DNA of 37,287 nucleotides from the NCBI GenBank assembly GCA_002373875.1, contig DFKQ01000046.1, forward strand, positions 1 to 37,287, given 5' to 3'. The notes under the pieces were generated by a model. It worked only from the letters and a program-made list of their open reading frames with translations, was not told the origin of the DNA and did not search any database. Positions 7,809 through 16,473 of this stretch are shown here, in pieces. Both the position numbers and the translations under genes were made by a program. The DNA comes from Lachnospiraceae bacterium UBA3641 (GTDB taxonomy: Bacteria; Bacillota; Clostridia; Lachnospirales; Lachnospiraceae). How positions within the stretch are numbered: the stretch's first letter is position 1; every line of letters starts with the position of its first letter.

Positions 7809-8474
7809 ATGATCCGCGAAGTTGATATAGATGAGATATCCGACGGAAGAAGATACAGGTCTCAGGATATGGTCAAGATAGGATGCGCCGACTGCAGCGG
7901 CTGCTCCGAGTGCTGCCGCAAGGTTGATGATACCATAATTCTGGATCCATACGATATATATGAGCTTACCCGGGGATTAGGAGCAGGCTTTGATGAACTC
8001 CTTACGCAGGGAAGCATTCCCGCCATCGTACTGGGTATGGCGGACGGGCTTCTTCTTCCGCATCTTAACATTGATAAGGAAATAGGTGCCTGCCGGTTCT
8101 TAAATAAAGACGGGCGTTGCGGTATACACAACTTCAGGCCGGGATTCTGCCGCCTGTATCCATTGGGAAGGATCTACGAGAACGGAGGCTTCTCATATTT
8201 CCTGCAGGTATACGAATGTCCCTATCCCAATAAGACCAAGGTCAAGATACGCAAGTGGCTTGGCATAGAAAACCTCCCGGCCTACGAAAGCTTCGTCCTT
8301 GAATGGCACGATATACTGGCTGCTGCAAGAAAAGAAACGGCTGCCATAACATCGGAGTCGGAAACCGCAAAATATATGACAGCCTTCTTAAAGAGATTCT
8401 ATCAGGATCCCTACGACCCTTCACAGTCATTCTATGATCAATTCAACAGGCGGAAGTCCTCTCTTGATCAGTGA
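7809..8474 (+). CDS. YkgJ family cysteine-cluster protein
   Basis: 221 residues, the only confident plus-strand gene. The N-terminal cluster CADCSGCSECC (C26, C29, C32, C35, C36) and the later ACRFLNKDGRCGIH...FCRLYPLG block are the hallmark of the YkgJ (UPF0153) family of presumed zinc- or iron-binding proteins. Cytoplasmic, with no signal peptide or TM. The precise role is unknown; family members have been linked to metal or Fe-S chemistry. RBS AAGGGAAGG precedes the ATG. It is divergent from the receiver protein gene. Its stop overlaps the end of the convergent L,D-transpeptidase gene by 7 bp. Confidence 0.85.
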   Translation: MIREVDIDEISDGRRYRSQDMVKIGCADCSGCSECCRKVDDTIILDPYDIYELTRGLGAGFDELLTQGSIPAIVLGMADGLLLPHLNIDKEIGACRFLNKDGRCGIHNFRPGFCRLYPLGRIYENGGFSYFLQVYECPYPNKTKVKIRKWLGIENLPAYESFVLEWHDILAAARKETAAITSESETAKYMTAFLKRFYQDPYDPSQSFYDQFNRRKSSLDQ

Positions 8475-9259
8475 ACGATCACCGGTGTGCCCACGACAAC
8501 AAGGTCATACAGGCTGTATGCCACGTCCGTTGGAAGGTTAACGCATCCGTGCGATCCGTTAGACTTATATATATTCCCGCCGAACTTCTTCCTCCAGGAT
8601 GCATCATGCAGTCCTACCGCGCCTTTAGTGAACTTCATCCATCTGTCCACCCATACATCCCATGTATCACCCTTAAGGCGCTTGCCCGGGATCTTCTCCA
8701 TTATGAAGAAGGCTCCGGTCGGAGTTGAGCGGTTGTCCTTAGGTGTCCCTGTCACACAAGGTGAAGTAAGTACCGGCATCCCATTCACATACAAGGTCAT
8801 GGTCTGGTTGGCTATATCCACATCTACGTATGTTCCGGTTGTCTGAACAGCCATGGTCACAGGATCAAGTGCAGGCACCGTAACTGCATTGCCCGTAAGG
8901 AACGTAGGCAATGCAGGGGCCGTAGCCACTGCAGGAGCAGAGGTAACCGTAGTAGCTGCCTTATGCGCCTTCGTCAGTTCCTCAACAACCTTGTCATTAC
9001 CCAAAGCCCTGGCATTTTGTATCTCAATCTCCCGTGCCCTGCCTTCACACTCAGCCAGTGCATTCGGATAACGTCCTTCCTTCTGCCCCACTGTCGTATA
9101 ATGATCAAGCAGTGCCTTCTCATCGCACCCCACGGTATTGGCGATATCGGGATAGCGCTGAGCGTAGTAGACAGGATCAAAGTCAGCCCCATATACTCCC
9201 CTTGCGCTGAGGGTCATGATAAACACTGCCGCAAGAACCGGTAAGATAATCTTTTTCAT
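8468..9259 (-). CDS. Secreted L,D-transpeptidase (YkuD)
   Basis: 263 residues from the ATG at 9259, which has AGGAGA 8 bp upstream. The ATG at 9274 would place the Shine-Dalgarno inside the gene. Signal peptide 1-24 (ends GVYG-A). Residues 26-65 are a FDPVYYAQRYPDI...HYTTVGQKEGR motif common in Lachnospiraceae surface proteins. An Ala/Thr/Val-rich linker spans about 100-135. The YkuD domain covers 143-263 with H218 and the catalytic C239 in SHGCVNLP. It makes or edits 3-3 peptidoglycan crosslinks outside the membrane. It has its own promoter upstream. No wall anchor is visible apart from the N-terminal domain. Confidence 0.92.
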   Translation of the reverse strand: MKKIILPVLAAVFIMTLSARGVYGADFDPVYYAQRYPDIANTVGCDEKALLDHYTTVGQKEGRYPNALAECEGRAREIEIQNARALGNDKVVEELTKAHKAATTVTSAPAVATAPALPTFLTGNAVTVPALDPVTMAVQTTGTYVDVDIANQTMTLYVNGMPVLTSPCVTGTPKDNRSTPTGAFFIMEKIPGKRLKGDTWDVWVDRWMKFTKGAVGLHDASWRKKFGGNIYKSNGSHGCVNLPTDVAYSLYDLVVVGTPVIVH

Positions 9260-9312
9260 AACAAATCTCCTCATAAATGAAATAACAAATAAAACAACCT
9301 GTAACGGATAGC

Positions 9313-9341
9313 ATCATACCATAAGAATCTGATTTTGACTA
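9313..9341 (-). promoter_or_regulatory. Extended -10 promoter of the L,D-transpeptidase gene
   Basis: Minus strand: TAGTCA (9336-9341), 17-bp spacer ending in TGG, and TATGAT (9313-9318), i.e. an extended -10. About 55 bp upstream of the chosen ATG. Confidence 0.5.
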
Positions 9342-9359
9342 CTGCACTAGACAGATATT

Positions 9360-10310
9360 TTAACCTTCATCCCGGTTCAGACGATTGACGACAATATTGG
9401 ATATTACAAGCAGTATACAACCGACTGCACTCTGCAGAAATGACGCAGCGGCCGAATAACTGAAGTTGGCCTGCTGCATTAAGGCTTTATAGACATAAAC
9501 ATCCAGGGTCTGTGTTACAGGCTGCAGGGAATTGGAGTCCATGGGAACCTGATAAAAGAGTCCGAAATCGGAATTAAGTATGCTTCCTATGTTCAGGATG
9601 AATAGTGTCGTAACGGTCGTCTTAAGCTGAGGAAGCGTGATATATTTCACCCTGTCTGAAAATCCCGCTCCGTCAAGTGTTGCGCTCTCATACAGGCTTC
9701 TGTCGATGGCGGTTATGGAACACATATAGATTATCATGGAATAACCCGTTCCCTTCCATATACCCGTGGCTATAAGGATGGCCCTCCAGTAACCGGGCGA
9801 CCGGTACCACTGAACGGCACTTTTACCGAAGAATCGGAGGATATGATTTATCTGTCCCTCATCAGTTGCCAGAAAACCATAAAGACAGTAGCCCACTATT
9901 ACCCAGGACAGGAAATAAGGAAGGAGCATGATCATCTGAACGAATCCGGAGAAGGCCTTCCCGTGAACCTCTGTAAGGCAGATGGCAAGAAAGACCGGGA
10001 TCACGATTCCGGCAACAAGAAAGATGATATTATAAAATAAAGTATTGAACATGATCTTCGGCATATCCGAGGATCTTAAGAGAAAGTTAAAGTTATTAAG
10101 TCCCACCCATGGACTGTTTACGAACAGGTTCTTAAACAGCGGCTGGCCCGGCCTTGGTGTGAACTGCTTAAAGGCAAAGGCAACGCCAAACATGGGAAGG
10201 TAATCAAACAATATGAACCAGATCATGGCAGGCACAGCCAGCAGAGTCAGCTCTATCATGTCTTTTTTAAATCCCATATGCTGCTTTTTTGTCCTTTTTG
10301 TCCTCATCAT
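9360..10310 (-). CDS. Carbohydrate ABC transporter permease, LplB type
   Basis: 316 residues from the ATG at 10310, whose A-T-G-A overlaps the stop of the binding-protein gene. A GTG further upstream (10319) is possible but less likely. Six hydrophobic segments, the first near LTLLAVPAMIWFILFDYLP. The EAA loop that docks the ATPase is visible (YESATLDGAGFSDRVKYITL, about residue 207). LplB-like permeases of the CUT1 family import oligosaccharides, often plant cell-wall derived. Third and last gene of the transporter operon. No ATPase is encoded here, so a shared MsmX-like ATPase elsewhere is expected (family knowledge). Confidence 0.9.
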   Translation of the reverse strand: MMRTKRTKKQHMGFKKDMIELTLLAVPAMIWFILFDYLPMFGVAFAFKQFTPRPGQPLFKNLFVNSPWVGLNNFNFLLRSSDMPKIMFNTLFYNIIFLVAGIVIPVFLAICLTEVHGKAFSGFVQMIMLLPYFLSWVIVGYCLYGFLATDEGQINHILRFFGKSAVQWYRSPGYWRAILIATGIWKGTGYSMIIYMCSITAIDRSLYESATLDGAGFSDRVKYITLPQLKTTVTTLFILNIGSILNSDFGLFYQVPMDSNSLQPVTQTLDVYVYKALMQQANFSYSAAASFLQSAVGCILLVISNIVVNRLNRDEG

Positions 10311-11782
10311 TTCACCCACTCGTCAAGCTGATCGTTAATGTCCTCCAGCAGCTCATCTATACCGGCGGCCTTCATTCTTTTTTTAATTTCCGGAATGACC
10401 TTATCGGGATCGGATGTCCCGGTACGAAGTTCCGTGGCATAATCATCATATATGGCAGACACGGCTGTTATTATGTCTTCTTCAGGCGTCGGATCGTAGG
10501 CAAAGCCCTTGGTCTTACTGTATATTCCATCCTTTTCATAGCCCTCAAAGACCTTCTCCCACTGGTCGGGATCGGCAAGGAATGTACGGCTTGCCGACTC
10601 AACGGATGCATTCACAACTGACCCCGTCTGAAAGAGCTTGGTGTTATACCCGTCCTGCCCTGCCTTAAGCCTGAGAATCGTACCGTTGGGAAGATATTCA
10701 AAATGCTTACCTTCTATACCGTACCCGAGTATATCCCTGAACCTCCTGTCAGTACTTAGGAGTTCAAGATACTTAAGACATGCCTTCACATGCTCCTCAT
10801 CACAGGCGGCACATATGGAAAAGATAGCTCCCTGCTCACTGGTCCTGGACAGGTAGGGACCGTCATAAACAGAGGTTTTAACATGAAATCCCCAGTCATC
10901 CGGATTGGAATAGCCCTGATATCCCCTCCATGCAACACCCGCACGCACGGGTATCGACTTATTATCATTAGTCGAATCAATCGTTGCTGCATCCGGATGT
11001 ATATAGCCTGCCTTATACCATTTATGCAGAAGCCGGTATCTGTCCACAAGCTTGTCACACTCCCAGAAGGGAACGGCACTGGGCTTATCGGAATCCTGAT
11101 CATATGGGATGACCACTATGCCTCCGACAACCCGCTCAAGGAAGTTAAGGTAGCCCGCCATCCCTCCCTTATCCATGGCCAGAGGATATTCATTTGGATG
11201 ATCCTCCTTATAAGCCTTAAGGTAGGGTTCTATATCCTCAAAAGTCATTTCCTCCGGGATCTCCATTCCCTTCTCTCCCTCGAAATAGTCGGCATTTAAG
11301 CGGAACAGATTCTCTGAACCCATATCCTTAAGGACGGGCACACCGTAGATACGATCCCGGATCTTTGCACATTCCCAATATTCTCCGATCGAAGCATAAA
11401 GGGCCGGTGTCTCCTCTTTAACAACATCCGTAATATCATAATAAAGACCCATGCTCGCGTTCTTATCGAACTTATTGATCCATGAACTGGTAAATACCAT
11501 ATCATAGTATTCACCCGAAGCCATCATCAGGTTGATCTTCTCTGCCGACTGGAACTCAAGGTCTGCCAAAACACCTATCTTTTCCTTCGAGATCTCATTG
11601 GCGGCCGCGATGACCTCCCTTCCGTCAAGGGGAACATTTCCGTTATCGTAGGTCACGATCCTTATTTTAACGACCTCTTCGCCCTTTGAGTTCACCTCAC
11701 GGAATCCTGCCTCACACCCGTTTAGAACCGGAAGCAGCATTAATAACAGCAGAATTGTGACTATCCTGAACTTTCCTGTCAT
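10307..11782 (-). CDS. Extracellular solute-binding lipoprotein (carbohydrate ABC importer)
   Basis: 491 residues. Lipoprotein signal peptide with lipobox LNGC (C23), so tethered to the outer face of the membrane. The rest is a large type-1 sugar-binding protein fold (LplA/YtcQ type) with the usual pattern of alternating lobes and a C-terminal helical region (EEDIITAVSAIYDDY). It begins 3 bp after the YtcP-type permease stop and overlaps the next permease start by 4 bp, so all three are one operon. The ligand cannot be read from sequence; an oligosaccharide is the family expectation, and the nearby GH120 gene makes xylo-oligosaccharides one candidate. Confidence 0.9.
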   Translation of the reverse strand: MTGKFRIVTILLLLMLLPVLNGCEAGFREVNSKGEEVVKIRIVTYDNGNVPLDGREVIAAANEISKEKIGVLADLEFQSAEKINLMMASGEYYDMVFTSSWINKFDKNASMGLYYDITDVVKEETPALYASIGEYWECAKIRDRIYGVPVLKDMGSENLFRLNADYFEGEKGMEIPEEMTFEDIEPYLKAYKEDHPNEYPLAMDKGGMAGYLNFLERVVGGIVVIPYDQDSDKPSAVPFWECDKLVDRYRLLHKWYKAGYIHPDAATIDSTNDNKSIPVRAGVAWRGYQGYSNPDDWGFHVKTSVYDGPYLSRTSEQGAIFSICAACDEEHVKACLKYLELLSTDRRFRDILGYGIEGKHFEYLPNGTILRLKAGQDGYNTKLFQTGSVVNASVESASRTFLADPDQWEKVFEGYEKDGIYSKTKGFAYDPTPEEDIITAVSAIYDDYATELRTGTSDPDKVIPEIKKRMKAAGIDELLEDINDQLDEWVK

Positions 11783-11785
11783 GAT

Positions 11786-12697
11786 TCACCCCTTTACCGC
11801 ACCGACTGCCATTCCCGTTTTTAAGAATTTCTGAAAGAAAGGAAAAAGGATCATAACGGGAAGGATCACGATCACAACCATGGCCATCCGTATAGTAACC
11901 GAAGGAGGTGTATAGGTCTGCATTCCCGACATATACTGGGCATCACGGGTGATCGTTTCGATACTGCGTTCCATATTTACGAGAACATACTGAAGCGGAT
12001 ATAACTCCGTATGGTTACTGTCAAGATACAGGAGAGACGGATACCAGCTGTTCCAGTATAAAAACATCTCAAATACCGCTACCGTCATGATGACCGGCTT
12101 GGCAACAGGCACGACTATCCTTGTAAGTATCTGAAAATGTCTGCAGCCGTCAAGCTTGGCTGCTTCAACCAGGGAATCGGGTATGGAATCCATGAAATAA
12201 TTACGCATTATAAGGATATACCAGGTTGAGCAAAGTCCCGGCATTATAAGGGCCAGGTAGGTATTCTTAAGATGGAGTATCTGGGTGTTTACCATGTAGC
12301 TTGAAACCAGACCGCCCGAAAAGAGCATTGGAATCAATATAAAGACAAGAAGTACGCCACGCAGACGGTATTCCTTACGCGAAAGCGAATAGGCCATTGG
12401 GCACATAAGTACAAGGCCAAGTATGGTTGCCAAAAGCGTGATCAGGACCGAATTAAAAAAAGACCTTGCCAGATACATGCCGGAAGCAGCAAGATACCTG
12501 TAGGCTTCGAGCGAGAATCCATGCGGAAAGAAGCTGTAGCCGAAATCCCTCACACTTTCCTTGGAAGACACCGACACTATCATAACCAGCAAAACAGGCA
12601 AAAAGCACAAAAATGACAGGATAGTAAATAAACATACCACTATCCTGTTAACCTTTTTCGAATATGCGCTGTCTTCCGGTCTTACGTAATCATTCAT
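11786..12697 (-). CDS. Carbohydrate ABC transporter permease, YtcP/LplC type
   Basis: 303 residues, six hydrophobic segments (first at about 19-40). EAA loop VEAAKLDGCRHFQILTRIVV near 178. The end of the protein, FPFFQKFLKTGMAVGAVKG, is the characteristic C-terminus of this permease family. It pairs with the LplB-type permease to form the membrane channel. First gene of its operon with a good promoter 28-56 bp upstream. RBS AAGAGG lies 8 bp before the ATG. Confidence 0.93.
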   Translation of the reverse strand: MNDYVRPEDSAYSKKVNRIVVCLFTILSFLCFLPVLLVMIVSVSSKESVRDFGYSFFPHGFSLEAYRYLAASGMYLARSFFNSVLITLLATILGLVLMCPMAYSLSRKEYRLRGVLLVFILIPMLFSGGLVSSYMVNTQILHLKNTYLALIMPGLCSTWYILIMRNYFMDSIPDSLVEAAKLDGCRHFQILTRIVVPVAKPVIMTVAVFEMFLYWNSWYPSLLYLDSNHTELYPLQYVLVNMERSIETITRDAQYMSGMQTYTPPSVTIRMAMVVIVILPVMILFPFFQKFLKTGMAVGAVKG

Positions 12698-12724
12698 TCA
12701 AAAAACCTCTTCCCACTATTTTTA

Positions 12725-12753
12725 ATAATACCATGTTGACAGCCTTTAGGCAA
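12725..12753 (-). promoter_or_regulatory. Promoter of the sugar ABC importer operon
   Basis: Minus strand: -35 TTGCCT (12748-12753), 17-bp spacer ending in TGG, -10 TATTAT (12725-12730), so an extended -10 as well. A CCTAAAGG dyad overlaps the -35. Confidence 0.6.
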
Positions 12754-12780
12754 AATCATAAACAGAGTATTACAGAAAAC

Positions 12781-12813
12781 ACTTGAATGCGGAATTAAAT
12801 TCAGCATTCAAGT
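12781..12813 (-). terminator. Intrinsic terminator after the DUF4869-like/ATPase pair
   Basis: A near-perfect 33-bp palindrome (ACTTGAATGC at 12781-12790 against GCATTCAAGT at 12804-12813, with inner GAATT/AATTC) follows the ATPase gene stop by 32 bp and is followed on the minus strand by GTTTTC. The T-tract is short, so termination may be partial. Confidence 0.6.
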
Positions 12814-12845
12814 CGACATATATTTCCTGTTTTATATGACTTATT

Positions 12846-13835
12846 TTATATCTTCGAATCCGCAGCCAAGGCCTTAATATCCGAAGGAAGTACATCTATG
12901 ATGTCCGACATTACTTTACCCTTAAGGTAGTATCCTGATAACTTATTCTTGTGATACCGCCTCAAGCTGTCATCTTTTGTTGCAGATACAAGAAAATCCG
13001 TGAAGAATCGCTCCCATGAAAGATATTGTGAACTGTCAATATAATTCTCAGGCTCGGCAAGAATCTTATCAACCTCACCGGCATTTGTGACACCTGCTCT
13101 AAGTATGATCCATTCAAATGATTCAGGCAGGTATAAAGATATGTTTTTCATTGCACTTCTCAAGGATAGTATATCCGTTATATATGCTCCAAACGCTGCT
13201 CCGTCTGCAATGACCAGTACTCCATCAGGCCTGGTATGCTCACGGATACTATGATAGAATTTTGCATTACCTCCAACACCTATACATTCCGCATCCAAAG
13301 CCTTCGAAAAAAACTGATATCCTGATTTTTCATCCTCAACAAGAACTATCGGATTCTTTTTCTCCGCAGGATATCCATCCGATTCAAACAGAGGATAGAA
13401 TTCATGATATATTTTCTCCGGAAAGTGGAATCTACCCGTTGTTCTTATCCCGTATATTTCATTTACGCTATATGGAAGCCTCCTAAGGGGTTTGCGGGTT
13501 ATCAGAACGAAATAGTTGTCCGACCCTGAAACGGTATCGGCAAAATCTTTAGAAAAAATAAATCCATATCCTTCATCGATAAATATAATGCTGTTGTGAA
13601 TGCTCTCAAAATAACGTTCCCATGAATCAGCAGCACCATAATACACTTCACATCTTACATCGGAAACAAAAGACACACCGCTTGACTCACCGCGCATACC
13701 ATACTCCCTCAGCAGACTGACCAGAGTTGTCTTACCCGATGCGCTGTCCCCCTGTATTATCGTTATATTTCTCTTTATATCAAACTCATACTTGAGCCTG
13801 CGAGTCTCAACTACGATATGATGCCTACCCTTCAT
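12846..13835 (-). CDS. P-loop ATPase with TOPRIM-like C-terminal half, partner of the DUF4869-like protein
   Basis: 329 residues from the ATG at 13835, chosen for its GGAGG seven bases upstream. Walker A GDSASGKTT at 29-37, Walker B SIIFIDEG near 82-89, and an ITRKP sensor-like segment near 112. A second half starts at about residue 162: IVLVEDEKSGYQFF, then GVGGNAKFY, then VLVIADGAAFG, which has the order of a TOPRIM/DUF4435-like fold (acidic residue E167, later D211). It ends with LPESFEWIIL and LSWERFFTDFL blocks. Close relatives in Firmicutes are, as I recall, labelled 'translation initiation factor 2', an uninformative name. It overlaps the DUF4869-like gene by 11 bp, so coupled translation is likely. 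ATPase call is firm; TOPRIM is inference; function unknown. Confidence 0.7.
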   Translation of the reverse strand: MKGRHHIVVETRRLKYEFDIKRNITIIQGDSASGKTTLVSLLREYGMRGESSGVSFVSDVRCEVYYGAADSWERYFESIHNSIIFIDEGYGFIFSKDFADTVSGSDNYFVLITRKPLRRLPYSVNEIYGIRTTGRFHFPEKIYHEFYPLFESDGYPAEKKNPIVLVEDEKSGYQFFSKALDAECIGVGGNAKFYHSIREHTRPDGVLVIADGAAFGAYITDILSLRSAMKNISLYLPESFEWIILRAGVTNAGEVDKILAEPENYIDSSQYLSWERFFTDFLVSATKDDSLRRYHKNKLSGYYLKGKVMSDIIDVLPSDIKALAADSKI

Positions 13836-14286
13836 CGTAATCCTCCGCATTCAAAATATCCAGTGCCGCAAATGTGTAATCCCTGATATTTTCCACTATT
13901 TCACCCGTGTTATCTATCCTGATCCTAAATGGCTCCTGATCATTAAATTCCATAAAATATTCTAGCATAACCGTTATGTCCTCTAGCTTCCCGATCTCAA
14001 GAAGCCATCTTGCACAGTTATTTCCGCAGCTTGTAGCATCAAATACAAGTTCAGGGCACTTATATATGCAGATAAGCGTCTGGACCCCTCCCGATAATTC
14101 TCCCGGAGATATGGGACCCAACACCTCACTGTCTATAAGGTTACCACCCTTATAGTCCGATCTGTCAATATCACGCAGAAAGCTTCTCACAAGCGGGTCT
14201 GCCAACCATTCCGGTGCGTAATTGGCCTTGAACCATGACGGCCCGTAAAATGCATTTTCCACCTTGCCAAAATGAATATTAAGCAT
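13825..14286 (-). CDS. DUF4869-like protein, partner of the P-loop ATPase
   Basis: 153 residues, soluble, no signal peptide. It resembles, from memory, DUF4869 proteins: start MLNIHFGKVENAFYGPSWF, central VLGPISPGELSGGVQTLI and a SCGNNCARWLLEIG block with two cysteines, all of which look conserved-type rather than random. Role unknown. RBS GAGGTGAGGAGAT directly before the ATG. It is the first gene of a two-gene operon; the ATPase starts inside its last codons. A palindromic terminator follows the pair, which marks it as a self-contained module. Confidence 0.65.
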   Translation of the reverse strand: MLNIHFGKVENAFYGPSWFKANYAPEWLADPLVRSFLRDIDRSDYKGGNLIDSEVLGPISPGELSGGVQTLICIYKCPELVFDATSCGNNCARWLLEIGKLEDITVMLEYFMEFNDQEPFRIRIDNTGEIVENIRDYTFAALDILNAEDYDEG

Positions 14287-14358
14287 ATCTCCTCACCTCA
14301 GATCACAGTGCTGCCTTGCAAAGTCATGTTATGTGCTGTTCTGAATATTACAAATCAT

Positions 14359-14364
14359 ATTATA
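14359..14364 (-). promoter_or_regulatory. Possible -10 box of the DUF4869-like/ATPase operon
   Basis: Perfect TATAAT on the minus strand about 73 bp before the ATG, preceded by a T-rich stretch. No convincing -35 at 16-18 bp, so this is tentative. Confidence 0.3.
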
Positions 14365-14406
14365 ACAAAAAAATACCCAAACAGTCCATATGACCATAGT
14401 GGATGA

Positions 14407-16458
14407 TCATGCTTCACCGAGGTATCCGTACTTCTCGGAAAAAACCTTGACGGTTACCTTGAGCGCAGATATAGCACGCCGGTCTGTATGTTCGCGTATG
14501 GCCGTAAGTATGCTGTCCATAACCCCGTCAAATAATCCCCACTCCTTAAGCTTATCAAGGGCAGAATCAGTATTGATACACTTATACATTTCCTTCACCA
14601 TGTTAGAAGTTCCCCCGCAGAGGGCCAGATGGGTACACATTATATCCATCCTGCCGTCCGCAACCCGGGAATGGGTATTCATGATACCGGCCGCCAGCTT
14701 AATAAGCTTGCCCAGATTACCTACAAGGAGCATTTCCTCAAATCCGTAGGTTCCTGCCATGTCAATTGTATCACCGATAAAGTTGGAACACTTCACAGCA
14801 TCATCAAGGGACAGGCCCAGTTCATTCCTGACGTAATTCTGACCGTAAAGACCGGGAGTTACAAGCAGGGACTTCTTACCCCGTGCAGCCAGCTGCCGTA
14901 TCTGCACCTCAATTGTATCAACGATCGCCTTATCACTCATGGGCTCAAGTATACCCGATGTACCAAGTATCGATATCCCTCCCTCAATCCCAAGCTGAGG
15001 ATTGAAGGTCTTATCGGCCAGCTTCTCCCCGCCCTCAACGGATACCGTAACAAGAATGCCCCCCTCATATCCGGCCTCATTCCTGACTGAATCAACCGCC
15101 TCAAAGATCATCCTTCTCGGAACCTTGTTTATGGCGGGATAACCCACGGGCTGCTCAAGCCCTTCCCCGGTTACCCTGCCTACTCCCTCTCCGCCTGCAA
15201 GTAATATTCCCGGATGTGATTCATCCGTAAAAATATTCCTGAAGTTATCCGACTTTATTGTTATGTCAACCAAACCAACGGAAGCTATTATCTTCGCCCC
15301 GTTTGTTACATCAGGATCATCTCCACTGTCCTTGACAACGCAGAACGACACCGGTTCCGCATCCTTCCCTGCCCGGTCATTTTTTTGAATTATGTTAACC
15401 ATATCCCCGGCATGCTTCTGTCCATAATATGGTTTTATGTCAACCTCAACCCTTTCGCCAGATGGGGTGATAAGAGACACTCTTTCAAGGTCTTCATTCA
15501 TAAGCAGCTTCTTCATTGCCCCATAAGCAGCCGCAGCCGCACAGGTCCCGGTTGTTATCCCCTTGCGAAGAAGCCTGCCGTTTTTCGCTACATACCCCCC
15601 CTCTGCCTGTTTTCCGGCTTCGTGTGTTCCGTATCCAATTTGCAAGGCTTTATTTACCGTCCCTGCCTTAAACCCGGGATCTTCTCCGAAGAATTTCACA
15701 TACTCTTCCCGATCGATCCCAAACAACTCACACAGATACCCGGGAGTAAGCACTTCATCCGGCTTCCCGATCCTGTCGATCCCCTTCCTTCCGATACATA
15801 CGACTCTGTCGGAAACCTGTCTTGCATAATCAACCTCGTGCATGGACATGATAACTGCAGTACCCTTATCCCTTGCAAGGTCCTTAAGTATCTGAAGGAG
15901 TTCTATCTTATACCTGATATCAAGAAATGACGTCGGCTCATCAAGCACTATAAGTTCAGGCTCCTGAGCTATACAGCGGGCAAGAAGTATCCTCTGTTTC
16001 TGTCCGTCCGAGATAAGATTAAAATCCCGGTCGGAAAGTTCATCCGCATTCACACGCTTAAGCGCTTCCCTGACTATCCTTCTGTCCTCATCCTGAAGAA
16101 GGCCGAAGCTGCCCGTATAAGGGTACCTTGCCGTTGCCACCACATCGAAGCAGGTCATAAGCTCTGTCTTTATGCGGTCGGTCATGAGGAGGGAAACCTT
16201 CCTTGCAAGCTCATGCCTCCCTATTCCCGTCATATCCCGGCCGTCTAAAAAAACAACACCCTTAATAAGCTCAAGCTGCCCTGTTATGCTCCTTAACACG
16301 GTGGATTTACCTGATCCGTTAGGCCCTATAAGGGCAAGGATCTCACCCTTATTTACGTAAAGCCCCACGCCGTCTACCACGATCTTCCCGCCATAGCCTG
16401 CTGCCATGCCGTATGTATGCAGATATGATGATATATTTTCCGTGTTTTTCTTCTTCAT
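14407..16458 (-). CDS. cbiD: Fusion: FecE-type ABC ATPase + CbiD (cobalt-precorrin-5B C1-methyltransferase)
   Basis: 683 residues with two full domains. Residues 14-260 are an importer ATPase of the iron-siderophore/B12 type: Walker A GPNGSGKST (45-53), signature ISDGQKQR (149-156), Walker B ELIVLDEP (168-175), and switch H207 in SMHEVD. Residues 298-683 are CbiD, opening with RKGITTGTCAAAAAYGA, which methylates C1 of cobalt-precorrin-5B in anaerobic corrin synthesis. A linker of about 38 residues joins them with no stop or frame change. It follows the FecCD permease by 15 bp, so the ATPase half serves that importer. The ATPase lacks nothing obvious. The reason for joining import to corrin methylation is not known. 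Confidence 0.9.
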   Translation of the reverse strand: MKKKNTENISSYLHTYGMAAGYGGKIVVDGVGLYVNKGEILALIGPNGSGKSTVLRSITGQLELIKGVVFLDGRDMTGIGRHELARKVSLLMTDRIKTELMTCFDVVATARYPYTGSFGLLQDEDRRIVREALKRVNADELSDRDFNLISDGQKQRILLARCIAQEPELIVLDEPTSFLDIRYKIELLQILKDLARDKGTAVIMSMHEVDYARQVSDRVVCIGRKGIDRIGKPDEVLTPGYLCELFGIDREEYVKFFGEDPGFKAGTVNKALQIGYGTHEAGKQAEGGYVAKNGRLLRKGITTGTCAAAAAYGAMKKLLMNEDLERVSLITPSGERVEVDIKPYYGQKHAGDMVNIIQKNDRAGKDAEPVSFCVVKDSGDDPDVTNGAKIIASVGLVDITIKSDNFRNIFTDESHPGILLAGGEGVGRVTGEGLEQPVGYPAINKVPRRMIFEAVDSVRNEAGYEGGILVTVSVEGGEKLADKTFNPQLGIEGGISILGTSGILEPMSDKAIVDTIEVQIRQLAARGKKSLLVTPGLYGQNYVRNELGLSLDDAVKCSNFIGDTIDMAGTYGFEEMLLVGNLGKLIKLAAGIMNTHSRVADGRMDIMCTHLALCGGTSNMVKEMYKCINTDSALDKLKEWGLFDGVMDSILTAIREHTDRRAISALKVTVKVFSEKYGYLGEA

Positions 16459-16473
16459 CAGCTATTTTATCCC

